Source: Daphnia pulex (Eukaryota > Arthropoda > Branchiopoda > Diplostraca > Daphniidae). Taken from it: a stretch of 64,000 nt of DNA. Below are positions 34,508-48,700 of this stretch, in pieces. Under the pieces are notes generated by a model. The model was not told the origin of the DNA. It worked only from the letters and a program-made list of their open reading frames with translations, and searched no databases. The position numbers and the translations under genes are program-made. Every line of letters begins with the position of its first letter. The first letter of the stretch is position 1. The stretch lies in assembly GCF_021134715.1 (NCBI RefSeq), contig NC_060024.1, positions 5,518,001 through 5,582,000 of the forward strand, in the 5' to 3' direction.

Positions 34508-35416
34508 TTACTCGTCGTTCCGAGAGCGTTTGTTCGTAAAAGGTTTTGGATTCCGGCTCTCTCGTAAAATGTCCCGAACGTCATTACTGATTTCCTTTCT
34601 CATGCTACTCAACGTTGAACTAAGTTCGCATCGAAATTCAGTCGCCAATTCTTTTTTGAATGCCTTTAATCTATCTTCAGTAACGAACGGGGAGGCTTGT
34701 GGTAGAATGGGTGATTGTGGTGGTATCATTAACACTGCTGGAGGTGTAGATGACGACACTAACGGTGATTGATTGGCTAACAAGTCAGCTTGGCATTGAA
34801 TTTGAACGAACCGCATAAAATCTTGGGAGGTATGAACTTCGGGGTCGAGGAAGGGATAAACCTTTTGGACAAGAGAGCGTTTCAAACCGCGTAAAAGATG
34901 CTGTACTTTAAGGGCCTCGCCCATATTTCTATCGACGCGGGAGCACAAGTAGATCACATCGTGACAATAACTCATGACAGGTTCGTGTTCTTCTTGATAG
35001 CGGGAGCGAAGTTTGGTTTCCAAGTCCAAATCATAGTTAGGGGGCTTAAAAGCCACCAAGAATCGAGCCCGAAGATCTTGAAACGTTTGTGGGGCTGGTA
35101 TAAGACTCAAATACCATCGCCGTGCTACTCCTTCCAAATGGATCCCAAAATTGTGCAGCTGCTCGTCGACATTCCACTCGTTATAATGAGCAATCTCCTC
35201 GTATCTCGACAGCCAATCCACCGCATCTTCATGCGCTTCTCCCCGAAAAAGAGGTGGTTCACGTTCCTTTCTTCTTACCCGATTTTCCTCACGGGCAATA
35301 CCACCAATTCGTTGTGCAGGTCCTTGGTGATGATGGTGTTCAACGTCTTCGGGGCGATCTGGGTTTACTGCGGCAACGGCAGCACGTCGGGCAGCGCGAG
35401 CTCCTCGTTCGGCCAT
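34508..35416 (-). CDS. Retrotransposon Gag-like protein
   Basis: A 302-residue frame on the minus strand, starting at the Met encoded at 35414-35416. An upstream in-frame Met at 35533 would overlap the LTR edge. The middle (about 55-200) resembles the retrotransposon gag (Ty3/Gypsy) capsid domain, with FRGEAHEDAVDWLSRYE, GVARRWYLSL and LRARFLVAFKPP in the usual spacing. A Pro/Ser-rich spacer and a Lys/Arg-rich, helical C-terminus follow. No CCHC zinc knuckle was seen and no pol frame follows. The protein would form the particle shell of the element. The frame is uninterrupted, in line with a recent insertion. Confidence 0.85.
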   Translation of the reverse strand: MAERGARAARRAAVAAVNPDRPEDVEHHHHQGPAQRIGGIAREENRVRRKEREPPLFRGEAHEDAVDWLSRYEEIAHYNEWNVDEQLHNFGIHLEGVARRWYLSLIPAPQTFQDLRARFLVAFKPPNYDLDLETKLRSRYQEEHEPVMSYCHDVIYLCSRVDRNMGEALKVQHLLRGLKRSLVQKVYPFLDPEVHTSQDFMRFVQIQCQADLLANQSPLVSSSTPPAVLMIPPQSPILPQASPFVTEDRLKAFKKELATEFRCELSSTLSSMRKEISNDVRDILRESRNPKPFTNKRSRNDE

Positions 35417-35527
35417 TCTTTCACCAAGGGGAACAGACCCCCGACAAACACAGGAAAACGAAACGCAAAGACACAAGTTATAGTGTTGAACCGAACGTGT
35501 TAGAGAATACCCTGCATCTCCACCACA

Positions 35528-35813
35528 TGTCACGGGAGAAGGGCTAACACGTTCGGTCGTAAAGTGCGACTTGAAGCTGTTTCACAAAAAAAGAAGAAAA
35601 CAGACTGGAGGTCGCGACTCCACCACCGACACACAGACAAGACCAGTGAACAACAACTAACTAGAGAAACATGCTCCCCTTTTGTATCCTCCGTCAACGT
35701 CGTCTCGTTTCCAAGAACTGTTATTCGTCGAGCGTCAAGGAATCGTCAACTTCCCAGGATCAGAATCGAATGGGAAACGTCGATTCTGGGAACTAATCAG
35801 TCGAAACGTGACA
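35528..35813 (-). repeat. LTR (5' LTR in element orientation)
   Basis: Second copy of the 286-bp repeat, with no difference from 33525-33810 noticed by eye. It would contain the element's promoter for minus-strand transcription of gag. Confidence 0.9.
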
Positions 35814-38203
35814 ATATACATAAGAGAAAATTGTAAAGTCGAGCATTTTCAAACATTTAAACGACATCATCCCTCGTCTAATTTAGACACAAAATTAGAT
35901 TTGCTGATTATTTATATATTCATTATTTGAACTACTATGTGCAAACTGGGACGAAGCACAAACTGCGCATATATCTCATTTGAGCGCACTAAACTTGTAT
36001 TACTTATAGGCCCTAAATAAAGCATCAAATGAATTGCAAAAATAACTAAATTGATGCTCTCAATGTGGACAGCAGCAGCGCAGCCGAGAGCGGACTCTAA
36101 AGTGGTTCTATATGCACGTGGTGGAGAAGACGAGGAGAGACTTCGCGTTATATTCTCTGTGATAGCGCAGCATCAGCATTCCGCGAAGCTGAAAAGGTCC
36201 TCGCTTAATAGGATTTAGACCGCACCAGCAGCAGCAGGCATATATATACATTATAGTTCTGTGTTCGGTTTGTCTCTGAAGTAGCAGCAAACAGCAGCAG
36301 CCAGCATCAGCATGCACCAGCAGCATCATTCGATATTCATTACGGCCTTCTGCTTGATGATTCATCTCGATTAATGCAATTTCTATATGTGCATATAAAC
36401 TAGGCTATAATATGACGATTCAATTATATACCGGCGCAATATTTCCAGCCAGAAACTGCATGCTGCTCATATTCATGTAGGAAATTTGAGCGAATAATAA
36501 AATAAAATATACAATGAGCTCGACCTTAGCTCATTGTATCGGAAAAAAGGGGCGCGAGATTATAATAGAAACTTTCAGCCACGACTGTGATATCTAAGGT
36601 ATTCAAATCAAAATGAAACTTATTTATGATGCTACATCCACTAGCCTATGGACTATGTCAACAACGACGTTTTAGTACAGCCAGTCTAAATAATAACCTA
36701 CCAGATTAAATGCCTATACATGTACGTATATTTGTCGATCAATGTATTTAACTATATGTACCTACATGTAGGTAAATATCATCAGATTACATCGATCAAA
36801 CATCGCAGCAGCTACATTAATATAACGGAACTGGCATGCACAGCAATCAGCCCTGCAGCAGCACTCCATCCTATACGTACACACGCAAATGTATAAGCGC
36901 AGCATATAATAGTAGAGAGAGAGCCTGCCTTTCAAGTCCTATATATAGCCCTCTTTCAATAATACCAAACATATTTAGCATTTACAACTTTTGGATGTTG
37001 ATCGTTATACTTTGATACTTACTGTATATATAGGCTATAGTTCATACACGCCCACCATATATATAACTCTGCCCCCAGGTTAATACAGCCAATGCTGCAA
37101 TGCGTAGCCACCATCATATGTATTGGGCTTTTGTATAGACTTATTTTAAATATTTATAAACTCTGTTGATGGGATCGGTTGGGATTTTAAAAAAAAAAGA
37201 TCAACAAAAATAGCTGTATACCTGATGCATATTTGAATTTGTGGGGGGAAACTTTGACGATCTTTATTCCTTCCATCAGATATATAAAAGCTTATAGCTT
37301 ATTGTGATTTATAGTTTTTACATTGAGGTTCGTATCAATATTTTATTTATTAAAAAAGAAAAATGACAGGTAGAGATTATGGCCATTTTTTTATGGTGGG
37401 ACAATTTAGGCCAATATACTTCATACCCTTCATACACACGCTTGGCATTCGCTCATTCGCTACTGTGCTGATATATGGGGCAAGTTGGTGACAAGCATGA
37501 TGTAATGTTCTAAAAGAAATGGAATTCAATCCATTCAATATTACAACGAGGGAATGCGATACACATGCAGGGCACTCGGCAGCATTCACGTAGAGCGGAG
37601 GGAGTCACGCAATAAAACGGTGCCGGTTGACTGTGTTATACACATCAGCTGATGGACTTGTGGTGTTAAAGGGCCCACGCATCGCAGCGTGGCAAGCATC
37701 ACGTCAACCAGTAAAAGTACTCCACCGTCGCCTGTGCTCTAAATCCTTAATATATATAACATTCGTATTTCGTATATTATAAAAGACTCTCTTTTAATAC
37801 AACCCCTACATAAGACACAGCAGAGTTGAAAATATATAGACAAATGCAATTCAATCTCCGAGAAATCCATCAGATAAATATAGTAATATGTAGATAGGCC
37901 TAGATACAAAGTTTTAACAAGAAAACCCAATAATACTATTATACTGATGCTGTCTGGGATGGTGGTCGATACAAATACATTTAATACTCTCTCGATCCCG
38001 ACTTTATTTATAGATATATTTCAAATCGCTAGATGTGTATTCCTGTACATAGCCTACAGCCGTGATTTTTATTTATGCAAAAATAATGCTGGCGAAAAAA
38101 TATGAACAAGTTTTTTCTTATCCCAATAAAACTATGAAATATAATTTGGCCGATGTATAAGAAAAAAGGTCCACATATAATATATAATTTGATCCATCGT
38201 ATA
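35814..38203. other. Gene desert, middle part
   Basis: AT-rich DNA with CAGCAGC clusters (36060-36075, 36222-36235, 36283-36330) and no supportable gene or structured repeat. Confidence 0.5.
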
Positions 38204-38903
38204 GGGAAACCGGGGTCATTTGGTATACGGGGTAAGATGCTCTTTCCTGATTTATTTAATTAAAATCAAAATTGAGCTGATTTTGAGATAGCCAAATCAA
38301 GTAGTTTTATAATTAACAGGTTTTCACCTAGTTACTGATGGGTTAATGCTAAAATTGTGGATTTGCAGGTGGATAAACTAATTTTTTACTTACAAAGTAT
38401 CTTTTTCCAGCGATAGTAATTTTCTCCCACGTATTTCGTTCTTAACTAATATTTATAATCTTTTGCAAAAAGAAAGTTTATTATCTTGGCTAAAATTTGT
38501 TTATTTTGGTTTCTAAAATAAAGTTTATTTACTATTTCATTTTAAATTTAGAATCTGGATGCCTATCCATGGGGTAGGTTGGCCATTTATTTTCGGGGCA
38601 AGTTGTCCCATTCACTTAGCATTGTCTGCTAGCTGGGTTAAGTTGGCCCAATATTTTCGTCAGCTTCTACTTTTCTCTTGACGGCCAACTTTCCCCTAGT
38701 AGCGGTGGCGATTGTCCCTAAAAGTGAAGTGATAAATCACTCATTATCACTTTTTACGAGTAATTTTATCGTATATTTTTCGACGCCACATTTTAGCTAA
38801 GATAATAAGCTTTCATAATTTTTAAATATTTTACAATTCCGGTAAAAGTTACGGAGTGCAGGACCGGGTGTGTTAAAAGTGTGCCAACTAGCCCCGGTCT
38901 CCC
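38204..38903. mobile_element. MITE-like element A, TA target duplication
   Basis: It begins GGGAAACCGGGGTCATTTGG and ends with a sequence whose reverse complement is GGGAGACCGGGGCTAGTTGG. TA dinucleotides flank it (38202-38203, 38904-38905). The 700-bp interior is non-coding. It repeats phrases like GGGGTAAGNTGNCC and GGGGCAAGTTGTCC in the same orientation as the end motif. The TA duplication suggests a Tc1/mariner-related parent, but no transposase is present. Confidence 0.7.
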
Positions 38904-39027
38904 TAAAGAAAGTTGGGTTAATATTTAAGTCATCAGCTCATCGCGAAATCACTCACGGATAAAGAATAAAATATATTAATAGAATAAAGTGTATGGATAA
39001 CTTTTTCTTTGTCGCTCTTCGCATATA

Positions 39028-39737
39028 GGAGAGAGGGGGGGCTAGTTGGCAGGTGGGGTAAGTTGGCATTTTGCTAGTTACACTCCGTACAGACCAAAAC
39101 AAATCAAGCCTTTTACACCAAATATGAAAGACAACACCCAGATTGCTCATACAAAATTTCAAACGTATACGACTTCCCCAACAGGAGTTAAAGCAAAAAG
39201 AAAAAAAAAACGAAAAAATTTTTTTGGGGCCTCTCACGGCCTCTCAGCATTTTTCATTTTTCTCATAGCATAAAACTCTAACAGTGTCAGAAAACCCAAG
39301 CAAAAAAGAATTAATGTTTGTCTTATTTTTAAAAGAAACCCGACAGTTCTACATTGAAAAGTTATTTAGTTATCAATTTCTTTGTTTGAAAAGCACCCTG
39401 TGGGGTTAGTTGTCAGAAATTTTGAGGGGCATGTTGTCATACGGATTTCTCACCAGATGCTGAGTTGAAAGTTTTCAAAATTCGACCTAGAAATTTTGGA
39501 GCAATGGATAATCGTCAGCAGCCAACTTACCCGTAGGTGGGGCAAGTTGGCAGACTTTTTTTTCAGTTTTTCTCAATTTCACAATTTCGTGAAAATAAAC
39601 ATTGCAAACAAATACGATCAATTCATAGAGAATTGAAATTTGAATCTGATTCAATCATTCATTTTACTAGCAGTGTACTAAAAAAATTTAAAAAAAATTC
39701 AGGAGAAATGCACCTGACAACTAACCCCCCTCTCCCT
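39028..39737. mobile_element. MITE-like element B, TA target duplication
   Basis: The left end GGAGAGAGGGGGGGCTAGTT and the right end, reverse-complemented AGGGAGAGGGGGGTTAGTT, continue in parallel into GGCAGGTG/GTCAGGTG. TA flanks at 39026-39027 and 39738-39739. It is about 710 bp and non-coding, with internal GGGGTAAGTTGGCA and GGGGCAAGTTGGCA phrases. It resembles element A (125 bp away) in size, target and TAGTTGGC end motif, so the two are probably related families. Confidence 0.7.
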
Positions 39738-39739
39738 TA

Positions 39740-42700
39740 GGCTACAAGCAGGCACCGGCCGTTTAATAATCCACTTGTTTGATCTAATGCATATAGACAG
39801 AAAAAAATCAATTGTTGGATAATATTTATATTTTAAGATAGGAATCTATGTTGCTGCTGCTGGCCGGCCGGATGCGCTTTTTATCTTTTGCTTTGTTGTT
39901 GCTGAAACAAATATTTGACTTTTTGCGAGTGTGTGTGCTGTGCTGTGTTTGACAGCAGCGCAGCAGTCAGGAAAAGTCAAATGAGCACGTCTGAAAAACA
40001 GTTGGTGCGTGCTGCTCCGTGCTGCTGTTTGCTCAACAATTTGACCCTTGGAAGCTTTTTAATTTTCTAGTCTATATATTTTACGATGTATTATTAATAA
40101 ACGTATGTAGACAGCGCGCGCGTGCTGTGCGGTTGTTGTACTCAGAGAGGCCGGGCTGTTGTTGTTAAAACAATATTTACGGTTGCCTGAACCACGCCCT
40201 GCTGCTGATGTAGTTATACATATAACAAAAGGATGCTGGCGAAATTGATAATAGAAATAATAATGGGAATTAATAAGCGAATTATATATATACAGGGAGC
40301 AATGAGGCCGCCGCATCGGTGTTGTGCTGTGTAGCCCAGCGTAGGCCTATATAATATATATAGGCTACAAGAACAAGAGCTGGAAATATATATAAGACAA
40401 AGGCGCACAACTAATAATAATAGGGGGCCGAAAACTATATAGGCCTACATGTACGGCACGTTGATGCACTTATCTATTTATGTATTAAACAGAAGAATAT
40501 TTTAACGTACCTACTCTATGATGTTCTTTTATATAAAAGTCTCGAATTTTTGAGGCAATTTATGTATATGCGTAGTATCTACTGACACGTTACAAAGTGA
40601 CAACAAGACAGCCGAGACTTTATATTTAAGTAGACCCAAGTGTGAAATAGATGAGTGGAAAAAGAGTTTGCCTGACAAGTCCTGTATTTCTCATGATGTA
40701 TAAAAGATTTGCGCCTCATTTCAAAGTGTTTTATTTTTTATACGCTGTGCTGCTGCTGCTGCGATCAAGTTTCTTCTCAGCATGTTATAGACAGCACATG
40801 CTGCTGCTGCTATGAAGTCAGCAAAAAGGAAGAAGAACATATCTACCCAAAGTTGGACGTGTATGAAGAAGTTGGGCCCTGTCTTATATTAGAGAGCTGG
40901 AAAGTCTCAGAAGGAAAGTACAGATCGCGATGTGCTCTGCTGTGCACCAGCATCAGCCCTATACAAGTTTTCCAAAGAAGATTTTCTTCATATTTATATG
41001 TATTATATAACAGAGTCGCAGAGCTGATCCATATGTAATAGACGTCTGGCTTTGTGCGCATCAAATATATATGCTGTAGAAGAATATGTAGAAACAATTC
41101 TGAACGAATAAATATTTAAAGTTATGCTAGATGTGCTGGCTATTAGGCTATATGGCCGTTGTTTATGGTATAGCCTATAGATTCACTTCTTGGCATTATA
41201 CATGCGGATATAGTCTATATACATATAACAGATGGCAATGTTCAGCACGGCCAGCGCGTCTATATATAAATATCCAAGACAACGTTGATCCTATTTTAAT
41301 GCTTCCGTACGGACTTTTATGTCTTTAGCCTGGAGGACACAGTCACATCTAAAGCATAAGAAATGGATGTTAAATATAGGGGTCATAAAACGAAAAGTCT
41401 GCATAAATTACGACACAAAATAACAGTATAAGTTACATTAAAAAGCTTTTCATACTGCTGTATATAATATGAGACGTGAATGACATCAACATAAACAGCC
41501 TAGATATATATATACACTTAATGAAAAGCGCAGGGGTTTAATCAACACTTGCGGAAACATAAAAGTGCTCAGACTGTAGTAAACATAATTTATGAGCCAA
41601 TCTTATCAGATATGTTGTGTACATCAAATTGATGGAATAAGGAAATATCGTCTATATTGTGATGCTGGTGTAATAATAAATAAATATATAAATAAGCGTG
41701 TTATGGCACACATGATCGATTATCGATAGAAATAAAACAAAAATGTTTCTATACAACACATCCATCGTTTTGATATGTTATAGAAAGACAATATAATAGC
41801 CCACACAACATCACACTATATATTATAATAATATATTTAAGTCAATGTGCTGCAGCTTTGTAATGTATATATCGTGCTGTGCGCGGACAAAGTTTGTGTG
41901 CTGCGGTTATCGCTCATAGCGCGGTCGGGCGTCACACCCAACTTTGTCGCCCTTTTATATTCTTTTTGCACACGGTGAGAGATATATAGATGTGATTTAT
42001 CGATCAGTGTCTATAAAACACTGTTTTGTTAGACCACATAGAGAGATAGCCTGCTGTGATGTAGCCTATAGACTTTTCTATACAGCACCACAGCAACAAA
42101 TAACATCTCTATTATATTATTAAGTTATATACTCCTACTACTATTTATATATAATAAAAGAGCTGTTTTATATTATGTATTATTGGACTTGCTTATAATG
42201 TAATAAGCTGCACGGTCAACCGATTAATCCCCCGAATAATCTGATTTATAGTTCTTCTTCTTCTTCGATCAATGTAATAAAGAAAATCAATCGGCCATCA
42301 CAGCGCAAGCATCGTCGTCAATATAAATGTACATTGTAGTTATCTTACCATTATTATATCTCTTTGATCTTTTATAATGTTAATATTCCCGTGGTATATT
42401 ATATAATATTATATATAGAACTCGTTTCGATATCAAAATGATGATTTGGTATATTGGCGAAAGTCGTCCAGGCGGAATATTCCTTTTATACCCCGCGCAA
42501 CGTATAAACATAAAGGCTATCTTCCACCACAATAAATTCGGCATTCATTAATTGCAATTTGCAGCAGATTTTATTCTCTTTAAATTATTCGGCATCTATA
42601 TTACGTTTTATATTTTTATCTAATAAATGTATTTCTAATACTTCAACATTATATATTATTCGCCCTTGAAATCTCCTGGAAATCTCGGCTTATTCGTTCT

Positions 42701-45700
42701 CGACATTTGTCTGCTGCTGTGCACAGAGTATAATATTTGTTTTATTGATCCGCACTCGAGTATGGAAAGCGAAAGGCATCGTGAAACAACAACAACAACA
42801 ACTAGAGACCTGGGGGCTTGTAAACCGATTCTCTATAGCTCTCTCAAGGCTATACACATTCGTGCGTGTATGCCAATGCGGAATATATATATGTGTACAT
42901 ATCCTTGCACTATATAACGAGGCGTCAGCACAGCACATCTACATAGAAGTCTAAATGACGTAAAAAATAAATACAAGACTATATTCTTGGGGCTATATTT
43001 CTCAATATTGTCTATAGGCTATATATTCTTTTATGAATGACAAGAATGTATATACCCCTGGTGGAATATTAGAAATCATCGTCCACATCGTGAAGCATCG
43101 CCTGCGGGCTATATATAAAGGCTCTCTGCTATATTTAATGAAGCCAATAATCAATCGATTTCGATCATTATCTGTATAATATACTCGCAGGCTATCTTGC
43201 ATGCTTCTCGCGAATGGTAATAGGCCATTAGGTGCTTCTCTGGTAAAGCTTCTGTTTAATGGGCTATTATAATGGCCGCAAATCGTCTTGGCACACATAT
43301 ATCTCACGCAAAAGCAATAGCGCAAATAAAGAGTATTATATTTATCATCATTACTATTTAATCATCTCTCTGTTTCGCTTGTCTGGTTGCATTACGAACA
43401 CGTGGAGTACAGTAGGATAAACTCGTTTGTATCCACTTCGACCGCAACAGCATTTATTAATTATCATGCATGTATAATACATAAATATATACATGATCTG
43501 TCATTATTAGGACATCTATTTTCAATTGTTTTTTTTTCCTCATTATAAATCGAGTGTCCATCAGAAGTGGCCATCCAGTGTTTAAAAAAGCATTGCCACT
43601 CGTCCACTCTAGACGAGAAACAGGTGCATGTGAATTGTAACACACGCCCAGCAGACAAACAGAACAGAAGCTGTTGATGTAATCTCAACAGTCCATTAGT
43701 ATAATGAGTCTGATTTTTCAACGAAAAAAATTTAGGATATAAAAATAAAATAAAACATTTTATAAAAAAAAAATAATAATAAATGCTTAACCTACATACA
43801 AAAAACCAGCACACGCAATCTAATCTATAGAAAAAGAGAATGGGTCTTTATATATATATACAGTCGGGCCGGTGCTTGGTTGTGCTGTGTTGGGGAGCCG
43901 CGGGATCAATATATATATGGCTTGTGTGCGTGATATGCTCTGCTGTGCTGTGTGTAATCAAGCTATGTACTACTCTCTCTTTCGTTCGGTCGCCAAGAGA
44001 TATTTAAGTCGCCTCGCCACCAAAACCCGCGAACGAAGCAGCAACGTGAGGAGAGCCTATAATATATAGCTCTCAGCAGCACACAGCAGCTATAGCAGCA
44101 GCAGCACACACAACAAATATATATATATATCGGATGAATGCCGGCAACCAAACAACTGCTGTGTGCTATGCCATTGCCGGCGTGATTCAACCCGGCATAT
44201 TATATATATTACGGCCTGGTAACAGCAGCAGCGTCTCTTTTTTTCTCTTTCACAACATTTGCTGCTGGGCCACGCGGTTCAAACATCAGCTGCTGCTGTT
44301 GGAACAGCAATCTAAAAAATTCGCGCTATATATTATATTACTTGCTGCTCTAATTGTCATATAGAACATTCTTTGGTATTGTAATGGGAATTTACTGCTG
44401 GGGTTATATTAGAATAAAATGATTATTCGGTTGATGGAGAGATGGATTTATATTTCGACACGCCCCAAACATTTATATAGTTTATTGGGAATTCCTTTTA
44501 TACATATGATAATGGAAAATGGACCGAGAGCAAATTGTTGAATGCACACATATTGACTTGATGGCTCTCTGCGGTTTGATCGACTGGAGATGGTGGTGTC
44601 TCCCTTTTGTATTGGATGGGCGGGGTTATAGCCTCTTATGATCAAGAAAATATTCTTTTGGAATAGATATATAAAATCGATGGCTGCCAGCACATTTCCA
44701 CACGCAAACAGACCGAATACACACAACAGCAGAGAATGAGAGACGAGCGGCTATAATAAAGATCTCCTTTGACAACTGATGTGCTGGCTATTATATATAA
44801 TATATTATAGGAACGCGGCTGCTGTTTGAAAAAGAACAAAAGAATCAAACTGCTTTTTTATACAAAAGAACAGATATAGAAGAGTTGTGTATATTTTTAT
44901 TTTTGTACAGATCAAAAGCCAGCAGCATCGAAATATATATCTAACGTGAAAATCTATCGATAAATAATACGAGAAGATTTGACGTGGAAATGATCATAAA
45001 ATATTATTGAACGTCAGCCGATGCTGCGACCGTTTGAATTTGCATTTATTGCCATTTTTATTTGCCATTCTCTCTCTGATGATGTGAAATCTTTTGATTT
45101 ATTTACTGGGGGCTAAATGAAGCTGATGGGGGGGGGAGGGGGAGGGTTTGACGTGCTAATTTTCCCGTCATTTGCATACGATGATGAGGTGGATGTTGCT
45201 GATGTATTATAGACACACGGCATCGACTATATGTGTGCTTGCTGCTGTCCCTTTTCGGCGTCTGATTATTGATGATGATGACGACGATGTTGACTGTTTT
45301 GTGAATAATATTCCAGCTGGATGATGCTGTGATGATGGCACAGCTCTAATATAGCAATCATTTGGCATCAAGGACCCCGCGCCCGCTCTCTTCTCTCTAA
45401 CTCCCTGCAGCAGCATGAAACCTCTGCATGATGAGACCTCATTATATTCGCCATTATACATTTCTCGTGACGAGCGTATAGAGCGCACCAGCAAACGCAA
45501 CAATTTCAGTCCAATTTTGCGTTTACCATAGGAAAGTTTGTTAGACTTGTCGTATCATATATAGCCCAGCAATATCATAGGCGTATAATAGTCTTCAATG
45601 ATTCCTAGTATAGACCCGTTTTATGATAATGAAACGAGAAATATGTTGTTCATCGTTTCTTTTTTGTTTCACAACGTAATTGCCATTAGTACATACGCAA

Positions 45701-48700
45701 TTAATCGTATCAATAAATCATTTTAGCTATTTATAATCACAGAATGCGTACATGCCAGAAAAGTTTGTTTCACGAACAATTTGTGTGCTGGGGGACTATT
45801 ATACAAGTTTCCACTTCTCGTCTACAAATTATCTGCCAACCTATAATGATCACATTTCTGTAGTTGGTCGCGTCCAGCTTTATATAGTATAAAGTTATAA
45901 TATAAATGTAATAAACCCGGTAATAATACCATGCATCAACAAAACAACGCCAGATGTTTGTGACATTCTCTATAAAGGCTTATATAGCTAATACTGCTAT
46001 AAGTTCTATTTAGTAGGCCTAATTTTATACAGGCTACATTTCTAGAAACTTTAGAAATGTGTAAGCCTATACAGGGCTATAGCCCTGCACATAGGTTATA
46101 TACATACAAATATAGGCCTACGAAATAAGTTTATATAATACAGAATATGACGGTGTGTATAAATATTACATACATATATAGGCCCTAGGTCGGGAAATCT
46201 ATGGCAAATAATATCAAAGTCCCCCATCTGTTTCTTATATTTTTGCCCAAAAGATGAAAGGAAACGAAAGTGTTCGCTGAAGCGTGATGCACACAATCAA
46301 GTGCCGACGAGTTATCGTGACGTCAAACTTTTCTTTATAACTAATCATATTTCGGCTATTTCTTTGGATGTGATGTGTATGTAGCCTATATACTTCTTTT
46401 TCTATTTGTCTGCTGCCTTTTACATCACCTCCCCTCCCCCCTATATAAGGAGAAAACGAAAGAAACTTTGGTTATTCTATTATTCGACGTGAAAGGGCCA
46501 TGCACATCAGTTTCCTGGAAGGAGATGGAATCTTTTGATGGAAAGAGAGAAAAAGAAAAAGAAATACATCAAGTTGTCGCAAGTTGTACACAGCAACATT
46601 CTACCTTATACAGTATAGTATTTAGCTATATAGTATTTTGTTTTTTTATTTATCGTCGACTGCTGTATTATGTAAGGCGACAATGCAACGAGCGCCAAAC
46701 GGAGGAGAATGGAGTGTCGGATACTACTAAAGAGTCTGTTCAGATTAATAATCGCCGACCATCTCCAGCACCAGCAGCAACACTTTATATAATACAGACC
46801 GCCAGCACTATACAAAAGGCTCTTCTATATTATTGTTGAGATGCATCCGACTAGCCTATATTATATATTCTATCCCCAAATATCCTAGACGTCTAATTGA
46901 GAGAAGCTATATGCTATTAGGTAAGCAATTTATATCATAAAAAATAAAGAGCAAACAAATTTTGTATTTAACGAAAAGAAGATCAAACGTTTTGTTAATG
47001 TTTGTATTTAAACGATTAAGTGGCATCCAACTACATAAATGATAACATTTTTTATGCCATTATCTTTGTTTTAATCAAAAATCAAAAATAAAATTGTATG
47101 ACAAAGGAAATAAAATGAAATCTATTAAAGGGTAAACAGCCCAACTAATACAGGGAATGTGTAACATACAAAAATAGAACGAGAAATAAAAATCTAACAG
47201 AGAAGAATAGACGGAAATTGCTATACTATGGCGGAGGGGGTGCGCGCGTACGCCCGGCTGGCGATGACGTGATATTATATCTAAACTATCGGGGGCAGCA
47301 GCAGGCGAAACAAATTGGCTTCCGCATTTTCAAACGTCGTGATATGTGTGCGGCAGATGTTGTGCGCTTTTCATTCATCATCATCATATAGCTCCCTGCT
47401 GTGTGTCAGCAGGCTCTATATTATACATATAATATGCGACATTCACGCTCCAACAATTTCCCTGCTGCGTTATATTTATTATATTTTGAATAAATATCAA
47501 ATAATCAAACATTTTCAGCAGCAGCAGCCCATCAGGAGCCAAAATGACAAATGTCAAAAAAAAGAAGAAGATGATGATGACGGCCTGCCTTTATAGCCTA
47601 TAGCTAATAGCCTCAAGAGGAGACTCTATAATATGCTTCGGGATTAAATTTATATATTGGAAAGCATCAGAAAACAAACATAAAAAAAGAGAAAGAAATA
47701 AAGTGCTGATATGCTCATCGCCAGCATATATATATTAATGGAGAAATCCATCTCAAAAGGCTTTTATATTTGATGAATAAAAGCCTTTCAGCCTCAGCTG
47801 TGTATCAAAACATCATCTTGTCAGACAAATGGATGGGGTTTAATTGTTTTTTTGGTGGGTCATATACAGCAAGCATATGGGGCGTCAAAAAATGCACAGC
47901 ATCTTTTGACAAAAAGTTAGCAGCACCATCCTCTCCCTTGAATGATCCCATTTTGCTGTTGATGATGGCTCAGTATTATATATCGCATTGAAAATGTCGA
48001 TCGATTTTCTGTCATCATCACCGCTGCGCTGCTGCAGCTGTATAGATATATTTAGACGTGTGCAGATGTACCTAAGGACCCTTATACAGAAAAGGGGCTG
48101 CTGTATGTCATCTATATAATGCTGCTGTGCTGCTGCTTTATTTTATATCAGCGAACACCATACACGCCTTTTTTAAAAAATCTCCAGTTGTATAACATAA
48201 TCAAGTCTATTAGGTAGTTTTACATTTTATTTGTATATCGATCAATAAGTCATTCATAAAATTCTTTTCTGAACTATTTTAATTTTTGAAATTTTTTATT
48301 CGAAAAAGTTTGAAATATAACGAAGAACCCGCCACAATCACTGATATTTGTTGCTGATGGCTAATCAATGCCAGCAAAATTGCTTTATAACATAAAAAAT
48401 GGAATAAAAAGTTTGGGAAGTAAATCTACTTTGTCGTTTTACATAATACAATATCGGGGCTTTGAAAATCTTTTGATTTTGTCTGGCCCCAGCAGCCCCA
48501 AAATTCACCCAATCATCATTTATATTAGAATGTTTTACATGTTGATTTATATTATGCTGCTGGTCCATAATAACCAATGCATCCAAAGCGCGCATTTTAA
48601 TTTAAATATTATTATTAGGCCAGCAAATATAGAGTCGATATTCTATGTTATATATAAGTGTGCGGGGGCTGAAAAGGCTTTTTGGATACAAAGAGGGCTA

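Larger units (their letters stand above)
33525..35813 (-). mobile_element. Gag-only LTR retrotransposon, non-autonomous
   Basis: Two 286-bp direct repeats (33525-33810, 35528-35813) start TGTCACGG, end AAACGTGACA and appear identical by eye. ATAT flanks both ends (33521-33524, 35814-35817), a plausible 4-bp target duplication. In minus orientation a GGGCGGGGAAAA polypurine tract (just right of 33810) abuts the 3' LTR. A TGGTGGAGATGCAGGG string just inside the 5' LTR (left of 35528) is a primer-binding-site candidate. The interior carries one gag-like frame and no protease, reverse transcriptase or integrase. This makes it a short gag-containing element that must use enzymes of a relative. LTR identity implies recent insertion. 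Confidence 0.9.

Noticed and set aside
34898..35503. 201-codon frame on the plus strand
   Set aside because: Shadow of the gag frame on the opposite strand.
46375..46839. 154-codon frame in the desert
   Set aside because: Composition follows the local AT-rich DNA, with no domain and no splice partner.
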